This document shows, one piece after another, positions 38,964 through 46,871 of a stretch of 64,000 nt of DNA. The stretch is from CAZCGA01 sp964498075 (GTDB lineage: Bacteria > Desulfobacterota > Binatia > HRBIN30). Every line of letters begins with the position of its first letter. The first letter of the stretch is position 1. Under the pieces are notes generated by a model, which searched no databases, was not told the DNA's origin, and saw only the letters and a program-made list of their open reading frames with translations. Location: positions 1 to 64,000 of the forward strand of contig CAZCGA010000011.1 of NCBI GenBank assembly GCA_964498075.1. The letters are read 5' to 3'. Position numbers and translations under genes: made by a program.

Positions 38964-40492
38964 TTCGGCGCGGCCGCTGCGGCGCTGCCCGCAGCTGCGG
39001 CCCCCTCCTTGTTGAGGGAGAAGATGAGGCGGAAGTCCACCTTCCCGTCCGGAGTGCTCTTCACGTCCTTCACCTGCACGTCACCGAAGTAGTGCGCGTT
39101 GAGCAGCTGCTGCTTCAGGGCGTCGACGGACTCGAAGGAATCGGTCTTGGCCTTGAGGCGCACCGAGTCGGGGTCCATCACATACTCGTCGGTGTCGATT
39201 TTGGTCGTGTCGGGGATGGCTGCGGTGATGGCGCGCATCACGTCCACCGCCGTCGCGCCCCCAGCCGGCGCCAGGCCGCCGAGGATCTGTAGCCGCTTTT
39301 GCCCGGCGTCGATTTCGGCTTGCAGCTGAGCGCGCTCATCGGTGATGCGGTGAATGTCCGGCAGAGTCTGCGTGAAGACGTTGCGGATCTGTGCCTGGAT
39401 CAGCTCCAGTCGACTGGCCAGCTGCTCGTAGCCCATGAAGGTATCGGTGATCAGCAAGGCCAGCACGACGACCACGAGCGCGCCACTGCGCCACAGCGCC
39501 CGCCGCAGCTCCTCCTGCCCGCGGTGATAGGCAAACTCGCCGCGGCGAAAATTGACGCCCAGCGCATCGTTGGGTGCGACCTCGCGTAAGGCCAGCCCCA
39601 GGGGTGCGACAAAGCTCGCCACCTGGCCACGCAGCGCCGCGGGGATGTTCTTCAACGGCGATTGGTCGAGTCGGCGCATGTCGAACTCCATCGCCTCCCC
39701 GAGCGGCGTGCCGAGCTGATCGAAGAGCGGTCCGTCACCGGCCACGAAGCACGGCAGCCCGGCGTCGAACGGAGCACCATTCAGAGCGAGCAGCGTCCAG
39801 CGCACTTCCCCGACCAGCGCTTCCAGACCGTCGGCGCCCTCCTCGGCATGGCCGTTTCCGGCGGCGGCTGCCGTGGTGCTGACAGATGCGTGGGCCCCGG
39901 GAATGAGTGTCCGCAAGCCGACCAGCAACCGATTGCGGTACAGCGCGACGGTCACCCGCCGCGCGTCGCCGCCGACGTAGACGAACGCCTCCGGCAGGTC
40001 GCTGCCCAGCAGGCTCAGGACATTGAGCATCGCCAGCGGTGCGAGGTCGACCACTTTCGGATCGAGACCGACGCTGCTGACGAGCGCCAGGTGTGCCTCC
40101 AGATCGCGGCGTTGTACCAGCGCTGCCAGAACGTTGCAGCCGGAACGATCGCGATGCAGGACATGGTAGTCGACGACGATCTCGTCCAGTCCGAAGGGGA
40201 CCTGGGTCTCGAGCTCGAACGGCACCGTCTGATCGAGTTGCTTGCGGTCGCGGAACGGCAGGAAGAACGTCCGCAGGCTTACCAGATCGCCTGGCAGCGA
40301 CGTGAGCACCGTACCGCCCGCCAGCTGATGCCGTTGGAGAAAGCCGCGCACCTGATCGGCGAGGTTGCCGTCAGCGGCCACCACCGGCTCGCGGTAGAAA
40401 CCGACGACGCGATAGTCGCGGAACGTGGTCTCGACGACCGCGGCCTTCAATTCATGCGCATCCAGTTCAAGCGCCAGCACGCGTTGCGGCAT
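38960..40492 (-). CDS. gspL: Type II secretion system protein GspL (PilM/PilN-like)
   Basis: The 510-residue protein starts at ATG 40492. It has an actin-like cytoplasmic domain (about 1-310: RVLALELDAHELKAAVVETT, FELETQVPFGLDEIVVDYH), a membrane span (ALVVVVLALLITDTFMGY, about 345-362) and a periplasmic coiled coil plus small domain (about 375-495) with PAGGATAVDVMRAITAAIP. It ends in an Ala/Gly tail. GspL links the GspE ATPase to the inner-membrane platform through GspM. It overlaps gspM. Confidence 0.9.
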   Translation of the reverse strand: MPQRVLALELDAHELKAAVVETTFRDYRVVGFYREPVVAADGNLADQVRGFLQRHQLAGGTVLTSLPGDLVSLRTFFLPFRDRKQLDQTVPFELETQVPFGLDEIVVDYHVLHRDRSGCNVLAALVQRRDLEAHLALVSSVGLDPKVVDLAPLAMLNVLSLLGSDLPEAFVYVGGDARRVTVALYRNRLLVGLRTLIPGAHASVSTTAAAAGNGHAEEGADGLEALVGEVRWTLLALNGAPFDAGLPCFVAGDGPLFDQLGTPLGEAMEFDMRRLDQSPLKNIPAALRGQVASFVAPLGLALREVAPNDALGVNFRRGEFAYHRGQEELRRALWRSGALVVVVLALLITDTFMGYEQLASRLELIQAQIRNVFTQTLPDIHRITDERAQLQAEIDAGQKRLQILGGLAPAGGATAVDVMRAITAAIPDTTKIDTDEYVMDPDSVRLKAKTDSFESVDALKQQLLNAHYFGDVQVKDVKSTPDGKVDFRLIFSLNKEGAAAAGSAAAAAPK

Positions 40493-40501
40493 ACCGCCTC
40501 G

Positions 40502-41674
40502 CTATCCACCCATTCCCGGATCCACCCGTGACGACGAATCGTCCACCCCGAACTCCTGGTCCGCCTTCTGCTCGAACAACGCCGCTCCACCCTCCTTTTG
40601 CCAATCCAACTGGGTCAAAGTCCAGCGCGGCATGCCGCTCGGTAGCTTACCATTTTGCCTCCGCAGGACGAGCATCGAGGCCGAGCGGCTGATCCCACCG
40701 CGCCCGGTCACCGGGTTCGCGTTTACCCTGGCGCTGGCGCGAATGAGGAAGTACGTGCTGCGCACACCAAGCAACTTGCCTGCGTTGCGCGCCGGATCGA
40801 CTCCGGTCAACAATGGGCCCAAGTCGGCTGACTTCAAACCCGCCTCTTCGCGTTGCGAGATGATGTTGTCCACCACGCCGCTGTCGCCGATGATGGCGTT
40901 CAAGACCTCGCGCGGCGCCGTGTTGGCGTTTACCTGGGGCTGCAAGTTCTGGTCGGAAAAGATCGCGGTCAGTACCGGCCGCATCCGGCGGATCACGCTC
41001 GGGGCCAGGCCCGGAATCACACTCGCATCATCGAGCGACGGGAAATCGAACTGCTGGGCAGGGAGGTACTGACCGGTCGATACCGGATTGCCCGGCGTCG
41101 CAGTCGCCTGCGGCCGGCCGGGGGTATTTTCCGCTCCGGGAGCTGCTGGCGCCGGACCGAAGTTCGCTTCAAGGACGCGGTCCCAATAGTCCGCAACCGC
41201 ATCGGCGACCTGCGGGTCCATGCCGCGACCTTGGAGGAGGTTTCGAAGCGCCTCCTTGGCCGACTGGAACGGCTGTTGTGCGGCATTGGGGTTCTGTTGG
41301 GCGGCTCGCCATTGCGGAACGTTGCGTGGCCGCGTCAGGTTGATGTTGAACTTGCCGCTCTCGTCGATGATCTGCACCTTCAAGAGCATCCGCTCCGGCA
41401 GGATGAGCTGGCTGTTCAACTCATCGACCTTGCCCCAGTCCTCGGCGTAAGCATCGACGTTCGGGTCATCATCGTGCAGGAGGAACGCTTCTCCGAGGTT
41501 GATGCCGGAGCGGGCCAAGAGCGACGCTTGTAAACCATTGAGCGCGTTGCGCGCCATGCGTTGATCGACCTCCACCGAGTAGCTGAACTCGACGACGGTG
41601 ATGGTTAGCAGGGCGACGACCAAGAGAGTCACTACCAGGGCGATGCCGCGTTCGTTCCGGACCATGACGATCAC
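40502..41674 (-). CDS. gspK: Type II secretion minor pseudopilin GspK
   Basis: At 390 residues it is the large minor pseudopilin. The N-terminal helix GIALVVTLLVVALLTITVVE lacks the Glu at position 5, as GspK normally does. The body has GKFNINLTRPRN, AQQNPNAAQQ, a helical domain with VADYWDRVLEANFG and a C-terminal region. The start could be GTG 41674, overlapping the gspJ stop, or ATG 41665, three codons later. GspK caps the pseudopilus tip with GspI and GspJ. Confidence 0.92.
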   Translation of the reverse strand: MIVMVRNERGIALVVTLLVVALLTITVVEFSYSVEVDQRMARNALNGLQASLLARSGINLGEAFLLHDDDPNVDAYAEDWGKVDELNSQLILPERMLLKVQIIDESGKFNINLTRPRNVPQWRAAQQNPNAAQQPFQSAKEALRNLLQGRGMDPQVADAVADYWDRVLEANFGPAPAAPGAENTPGRPQATATPGNPVSTGQYLPAQQFDFPSLDDASVIPGLAPSVIRRMRPVLTAIFSDQNLQPQVNANTAPREVLNAIIGDSGVVDNIISQREEAGLKSADLGPLLTGVDPARNAGKLLGVRSTYFLIRASARVNANPVTGRGGISRSASMLVLRRQNGKLPSGMPRWTLTQLDWQKEGGAALFEQKADQEFGVDDSSSRVDPGMGG

Positions 41675-42381
41675 ACGCGTGGAGTCGGCGAAAGGTTGGC
41701 CAGCGGCAGATCGACGATGGTGCCGAAGTCGTGAATGCCGCCGCTGTCATCGGCGAGGAACACGGTCACCTCCACGGCGCCCGGGAGGCTTTGTGCCACT
41801 TGCCCCGGCTTGAGGTCGGCGGTCGTGTCCCAGGAGTCCACCCACTCTCCCGTCTGTGGGTCGAGATAGCGGAAGCGCAGCCCGGCGACTTGGTCGAGCA
41901 GGTAGGCGGCGATGGCAAGCGGCTCGCTCGAAGTCTCCGCATCTGGATCTTCGCTATCGGTCTCCTCCGGCGCCGGCTCGGTGAGCAACTGCTCCTGACG
42001 CCGTAGCGCGAAGAGATTGGGCGTGTCTGGGAGCGGGTCGAGCGAGTACGAGACCAAGGCGCGGCCGCCGCGCGTTTGCGAAGGGCCGTACAGGCGGCGG
42101 ATGACGACGGCGAACTGCACGCCGTCGGTCGGGACGCGCTCAGTGCCGCTGGTGCCGATGAAGCCGATGCCGTGTCCCGCGGCGGGCGGCAGCGCGCCTT
42201 CCAGCTCGTCGGCCATCTTCAGGACAGCTTCGCGCCCGGCGGCGTACAGGTCGGCGCGTTCCTCCGAGTGATTCTTGGCGGCCACCGCACGCGACAGCAC
42301 GCCGTAGATCGTCAGCATGATGATGCCGAGGATGGCCGTCGCCACCAGGATTTCCAGCAGGGTGAAGCCGCGCCGCGACAT
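41671..42381 (-). CDS. gspJ: Type II secretion minor pseudopilin GspJ
   Basis: The 236-residue protein starts at ATG 42381 with the prepilin cleavage context RRGFTLLEILVATAILGI, including Glu 5 after the cut. The remainder is a pseudopilin globular domain with DGVQFAVV and GLRFRYLDPQTGEWVDSWD, typical of GspJ. It lies just after gspI and overlaps gspK. It needs a prepilin peptidase, which is not in the window. Confidence 0.92.
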   Translation of the reverse strand: MSRRGFTLLEILVATAILGIIMLTIYGVLSRAVAAKNHSEERADLYAAGREAVLKMADELEGALPPAAGHGIGFIGTSGTERVPTDGVQFAVVIRRLYGPSQTRGGRALVSYSLDPLPDTPNLFALRRQEQLLTEPAPEETDSEDPDAETSSEPLAIAAYLLDQVAGLRFRYLDPQTGEWVDSWDTTADLKPGQVAQSLPGAVEVTVFLADDSGGIHDFGTIVDLPLANLSPTPRV

Positions 42382-42382
42382 A

Positions 42383-42799
42383 TCAGATCGCCGGGTCGCG
42401 CACGAAGTACACCAGCTCGCAGGCGCTGGGGCTGCGCTCGTCCCAAATAACGCGCACCACGACCTCGCGCATCTCGTCGAGGCCCGTGGAGATCACCTGC
42501 CGTTCCCATCGATAGCCCGGATAGCCGTCAAAGCTCCCTTGCGAGTCGCCGAGGTCCTGGAGGCCGTTGGTGGCGACCTGGAACTGAATCTGGCTGATCA
42601 GCTCGCGCGCCAGCAGAGTCGCACGCGTGAGGTTCTGGTCGCGCGCAATCATCTTGATGTTGCGCCCGTGCAACCCGAGGAGTCCGACGAACGCAAACGC
42701 AATGACCGCCAGCGCCACCAGCACCTCGAGTAGCGTGAACCCGGTGGTGTGGCGGCGGCGCGGCAACGCAGCGCGGGGAGTGTGCGGTGCGGCGTGCAT
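42383..42799 (-). CDS. gspI: Type II secretion minor pseudopilin GspI
   Basis: The 138-residue protein starts at ATG 42799. After a basic leader (about 20 residues) it has GFTLLEVLVALAVIAFAFVG and the GspI mark ARDQNLTRATLLARELISQI (about 52-71). It sits between gspH and gspJ, as expected. Confidence 0.92.
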   Translation of the reverse strand: MHAAPHTPRAALPRRRHTTGFTLLEVLVALAVIAFAFVGLLGLHGRNIKMIARDQNLTRATLLARELISQIQFQVATNGLQDLGDSQGSFDGYPGYRWERQVISTGLDEMREVVVRVIWDERSPSACELVYFVRDPAI

Positions 42800-42802
42800 G
42801 GA

Positions 42803-43393
42803 TCACCCGGCGTACTCGACCTCGCGGTATCCGGGATCCATGCGCAGGCGCCCGTTCATCGGGTTGAGCCACAAGGTGTATGCTTCGCGCCCATTGGCCA
42901 TATGAATCACCGTGGGATCCACGGAGCCGTCCGGGTAGAAGACCGTGTAGATCTGCCCCTGCGCGATCTTGCCCGCCAGGGTCGGAAGGACGACATCGGT
43001 GATGCCCACGGGGCTTTCCAGCTTCGTGCCGTGCGCCAGGGATCCCGCGTCGCGGGCGAACTCGGCCAGGTCCGCCGACGGGTCGGCCGGCGTCACCCAG
43101 TACCGTTGCTGATCGAGATCGTAGTTGAGCCGGTAGGCGTAGCCATTGAGGACCGCCTCGTCACGCAAGAGCCGGAAGGTCAGGACCAAGCGGTGCGATT
43201 GCGCCATCAACTCGGCGCGCCCCGGGTCGCGCAGCCGCGGGATGGTCAGCGTCAGCATCACCCCGATGATCAGAATGACCAGGGTGATTTCGAGCAGGGT
43301 AAAGCCGGCGCAATCAAGTTGTCTGAAGCCGAGGCGTCGCCTCCACGGTTGCCCGTCGCCACGTCTACTGCGCGCGGCTGTCGATATCGGCAT
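42803..43393 (-). CDS. gspH: Type II secretion minor pseudopilin GspH
   Basis: This protein has GFTLLEITLVILIIGVMLTL after a leader, then LVLTFRLLRDEAVLNGYAYR, matching GspH. I chose ATG 43393 (196 residues), which gives a 30-residue leader before the cleavage glycine and overlaps the end of gspG by 29 bases; the frame is open much further upstream inside gspG, so the leader length is uncertain. The body ends GRLRMDPGYREVEYAG. Confidence 0.88.
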   Translation of the reverse strand: MPISTAARSRRGDGQPWRRRLGFRQLDCAGFTLLEITLVILIIGVMLTLTIPRLRDPGRAELMAQSHRLVLTFRLLRDEAVLNGYAYRLNYDLDQQRYWVTPADPSADLAEFARDAGSLAHGTKLESPVGITDVVLPTLAGKIAQGQIYTVFYPDGSVDPTVIHMANGREAYTLWLNPMNGRLRMDPGYREVEYAG

Positions 43394-43781
43394 TCTTGCC
43401 TTCACCGCCCTCTTGTCCGTCGGCACCGTACGATTTGATGAGGATGTCCTGGCCGTCGCTGAAGTAGGCGTACGGGTTGCCCCATGGATCAATGGGCAAT
43501 CGGTCGAGGTATCCGTCCGGATTGTAATTCCGTGCGTTCGCCGGGCGCTGGACGAGCGCATTGATGCCTTCAGCCGTCGACGGATAGAAGCCGTTGTCGA
43601 GCTTAAACAAGTGCAGAGATTCCTCGATGCCTTTGATGTCCGCCAGCGCCTTGGTGCGGCGGGCTTCATCGGTGCGGCCGATGATCTTGGGCGCGACCAG
43701 GGTCACCAACAGGCCGAGGATGAAGACGACGACCATGATCTCGATGAGCGTAAACCCGGCGCTGGCGCGCAGACGTTGCAT
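43365..43781 (-). CDS. gspG: Type II secretion major pseudopilin GspG
   Basis: The 138-residue protein starts at ATG 43781 with SAGFTLIEIMVVVFILGLL and a conserved Pro in VAPKIIGR, then YPSTAEGINALV, YLDRLPIDPWGNPYAYF and DILIKSYGADGQEGGEGKNADI, the calcium-binding end typical of GspG. It forms the body of the pseudopilus that pushes cargo through the secretin. It lies between gspF and gspH. Confidence 0.96.
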   Translation of the reverse strand: MQRLRASAGFTLIEIMVVVFILGLLVTLVAPKIIGRTDEARRTKALADIKGIEESLHLFKLDNGFYPSTAEGINALVQRPANARNYNPDGYLDRLPIDPWGNPYAYFSDGQDILIKSYGADGQEGGEGKNADIDSRAQ

Positions 43782-43838
43782 CTCAGTACCTCCAATTCCC
43801 CTGGCAACCCGAAACGTTAACACCCGCCCTCGGCCAGT

Positions 43839-45074
43839 TCAACGCACCAACTGGTTGAGCTCGAAGATCGGCAAGAGAATCGCCATGACGATGAACAACA
43901 CCACGGCGCCGCCGATCAGGATCATCACCGGCTCGAGGATGCTGGTCAGCGCCGACACCGAGGAGTTCACCTCGTTGTCGTACGCATCGGCGGCTTTCGA
44001 GAGCATCTGCTCCAGCTCGCCGCTCTTCTCGCCGACCGCGATCATGTGGATGAGCATGGCCGGGAAGATACCGCTCTTCTTCAGCGGCGGCGCGATACTC
44101 TGTCCTTCCCGGATACTGGCGCGCGCCTCTTCGATGGCCGTGCTGAGGACCATGTTGCTCACCACGTTCTTGACGATGTCGAGTGATTGCAGCAACGGGA
44201 TGCCGCTGGTCAACAGCGTCGACAGGGTGCGCGCAAAGCGCGCCAGCGCGACCTTCTTCAGCAGCTTGCCGGCGTAGGGAATGGCGAGGACGTAGCGGTC
44301 GTAGCGCAACCGCCCGGCGGGAGTCCGCGTGCTCACCCGGATCGACATGACCACCATGATGATCGTCCCGATGATCAGCCACCAGTACTCCTGCATGAAG
44401 CCGCTGATCGCCAGCAGGATGGTCGTCATCAGGGGCAGGCTGGCCTGGTTCTCGCTGAACATCTTGGTGACCTTGGGCACGACGTAGGACAGCAAGAAGA
44501 AGAGGATGGCGCTACCGACCATACCCATCAAGGAGGGATAGGTCAGCGCCGAGCGCACCTTGTCCCGCAAGGCCGCGTAGCTCTCGGTGTAGTCGGCGAG
44601 GCGGAGCAGGACGATGTCCAGGGAGCCGCTGGCCTCACCGGCGCGCACCATGTTGATGTACAGATCACTGAAGATGCGGGGGTGTGCCTGGAGCGCGTCG
44701 GCCAGCGATGTGCCTTCCGTCACTTGCTCGCGGATCTGCGACAGCGTGCGTTTGCTGCGCGCCGTCTCGACCTGTTCGATCAATGCCGAGAGGCACTCGA
44801 CGAGCGGCAACCCGGCGCCCACCAACGTCGAAAGCTGTCGCGTGAGCAGCGCGAGCTCCTGCGGACTGATGCGCTCGACGAAGCGCGCGAGGCTCAGCTC
44901 GCTGCGGGTGGCGGCGGCTTCCTTCGGCTTCTTGCGCTGCTCCTCGGTGAGGTCGGTGGGGAAGATGCCGTTGCCGCGCAGCTTCTGTCGCGCGCTCTTG
45001 GGCGTGTCGGCGTCAATGATCCCGCTGACCGCCCGGCCTTCCTGACTGAGCCCCTTGTACGCGTAAACCGCCAT
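43839..45074 (-). CDS. gspF: Type II secretion inner-membrane protein GspF
   Basis: The 411-residue protein starts at ATG 45074 (AVYAYKGLSQEGRAVSG). It has two T2SSF repeats (about 70-195 and 270-400), with LTRQLSTLVGAGLPLVECLSAL and ARFARTLSTLLTSGIPLLQSLDI, shown by their starts, and three membrane spans. It is the platform core that couples GspE to the pseudopilus. An 87-base spacer separates it from gspE. Confidence 0.95.
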   Translation of the reverse strand: MAVYAYKGLSQEGRAVSGIIDADTPKSARQKLRGNGIFPTDLTEEQRKKPKEAAATRSELSLARFVERISPQELALLTRQLSTLVGAGLPLVECLSALIEQVETARSKRTLSQIREQVTEGTSLADALQAHPRIFSDLYINMVRAGEASGSLDIVLLRLADYTESYAALRDKVRSALTYPSLMGMVGSAILFFLLSYVVPKVTKMFSENQASLPLMTTILLAISGFMQEYWWLIIGTIIMVVMSIRVSTRTPAGRLRYDRYVLAIPYAGKLLKKVALARFARTLSTLLTSGIPLLQSLDIVKNVVSNMVLSTAIEEARASIREGQSIAPPLKKSGIFPAMLIHMIAVGEKSGELEQMLSKAADAYDNEVNSSVSALTSILEPVMILIGGAVVLFIVMAILLPIFELNQLVR

Positions 45075-45161
45075 GCCCCGCGACCTTCTGACGACGCTGC
45101 AGACCGGGAAATTCGACGCCGACCACGTCCCCGGCGGGGCCGTGGTCCAACGCCCTCAGCG

Positions 45162-46871
45162 TCAGAGGAGATCTTCCTGTGTGACCCGCAAGACTTCCTC
45201 GATCGTCGTCATCCCCTCCAGCACCTTGTCCGCTCCGTCCTCGCGGAGGGTCACCATCCCGCGGGCGGTGGCGGCCCGCCGGATAGCTGCAGCGTCCTCG
45301 TGCTTCATCACCAGCGTGCGAATCTCGTCGTCCACGACCAAGAGCTCGTGGATTCCCGTACGGCCACGGTAGCCGGTGCGCTTGCACTGCTGGCAGCCCT
45401 CACCGGGCTTGTAGATGGTGTGGCCCATCAATCGGCCTGGTGCAATTCCCAGCTCCTCGAGCTCCTCGCGGCTGGGCTCATAGGGTTCCCGGCAAGATGA
45501 GCACACGCGGCGTACGAGACGCTGCGCCATGACGGCGATCACCGACGACGACACCAGAAAGGGCTCGATGCCCATGTCCAGCAAGCGCGTCATTGCACCG
45601 AACGAATCGTTGGTATGCAACGTCGAGAACACCAGGTGGCCCGTCAGCGCGGCCTGGATGGCGATCTCCGCCGTCTCCAGATCGCGGATTTCTCCCACCA
45701 TGATCACGTCGGGGTCCTGACGCAGAATCGAGCGCAACCCGTTGGCAAAGGTCAGCTCGATCTTTGGGTTCACCTGGATCTGCCCCACCCCGTGCAGCTG
45801 ATACTCGATAGGGTCTTCAATGGTGATGATATTCTTGTCGCTGGTGTTGATTTTCGACAGGCAGGCGTAGAGGGTCGTTGTCTTTCCGCTCCCGGTGGGA
45901 CCGGTCACCAGAACGATCCCGTGGCTTTGCTTGATGAGACGGTTCACCATCTCATGCTTCACGCCCAGCAGACCGAGCTCCTCGAGGTGCAGCACGGTCG
46001 TCGACTTGTCCAGAAGCCGCATGACCACTCGTTCGCCGAAGGCCGTGGGCACGATGGACACGCGGATGTCGATGTCCTTCCCCGCCAACCGGATGCGGAT
46101 TCGTCCGTCCTGAGGCAGTCGCTTCTCGGCGATGTTGAGGCCCGCCATGATCTTCACGCGCGAGATGATCACCGGCTGGAAGCGCTTCGGCGGAGAAATG
46201 ATGTCGTAGAGAATACCATCGATGCGGAACCGCACCGTCAGGTCCCGCTCGAACGGCTCGATGTGAATGTCGCTGGCTCGGTCTTTCGCTGCCTGAAACA
46301 AGAGCGAGTTGACCAGCCGGATGATCGGGGCCTCGTCGTCGGACTCGAGCAGGTCGCGCGGCTCGTCCAAGTCGGTGGCCATCAGGTCGAGCCGTTCCTC
46401 GTCGAGGCCGTCCATCAACTCCGAAGCCGACCCGGAGGCCATGTCATAGACGCGGTTGATCGCATCGACGATCACCGGGGCCGGGGCAACGAACACGCGA
46501 ATCGGCCTGCGCAGCAACAGGCGGACGTCATCCAGCGGCCCGAGACTCGCGGGATCCGCGGTGGCCACGACAACCGTGTCGCCGTCGCGGGCTACGGGCA
46601 GCAGCAGGCAGCGTTTGGCGAAGTTGATGGGCAGTTGGCCGATCAGGTCGAGGATCTGGCTGTCCTCCGGTAGCTTCTCGCTGAAGGGCAGACCAAAGTG
46701 CTTCGCCAGCGCGCGCGCCCACGTGCCACTGTCGATCGCCCCCATCTCTTGCAGGATGTCGCCGAGGCCCTTGCCGTCGCGCTGGCGTTCCCGGGCCTTC
46801 TCCAACGTCTCGAGGGAGACGGTGCCCTGTTCGATCAGAAAGGCTTCAAGCGATCGGGCGGCGACAGCCAT
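45162..46871 (-). CDS. gspE: Type II secretion ATPase GspE
   Basis: The 569-residue ATPase starts at ATG 46871, overlapping the gspD stop by one base. It has an N-terminal T2SSE_N domain (about 1-150), then a RecA-like ATPase with GPTGSGKTTTLYACL (Walker A, near residue 325), Asp box ITIEDPIEYQL, Walker B VGEIRDLETAEIA and His box STLHTNDSFGA. A four-cysteine zinc site is present (CSSC and CQQC, about 450-495). It powers pseudopilus assembly. Confidence 0.96.
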   Translation of the reverse strand: MAVAARSLEAFLIEQGTVSLETLEKARERQRDGKGLGDILQEMGAIDSGTWARALAKHFGLPFSEKLPEDSQILDLIGQLPINFAKRCLLLPVARDGDTVVVATADPASLGPLDDVRLLLRRPIRVFVAPAPVIVDAINRVYDMASGSASELMDGLDEERLDLMATDLDEPRDLLESDDEAPIIRLVNSLLFQAAKDRASDIHIEPFERDLTVRFRIDGILYDIISPPKRFQPVIISRVKIMAGLNIAEKRLPQDGRIRIRLAGKDIDIRVSIVPTAFGERVVMRLLDKSTTVLHLEELGLLGVKHEMVNRLIKQSHGIVLVTGPTGSGKTTTLYACLSKINTSDKNIITIEDPIEYQLHGVGQIQVNPKIELTFANGLRSILRQDPDVIMVGEIRDLETAEIAIQAALTGHLVFSTLHTNDSFGAMTRLLDMGIEPFLVSSSVIAVMAQRLVRRVCSSCREPYEPSREELEELGIAPGRLMGHTIYKPGEGCQQCKRTGYRGRTGIHELLVVDDEIRTLVMKHEDAAAIRRAATARGMVTLREDGADKVLEGMTTIEEVLRVTQEDLL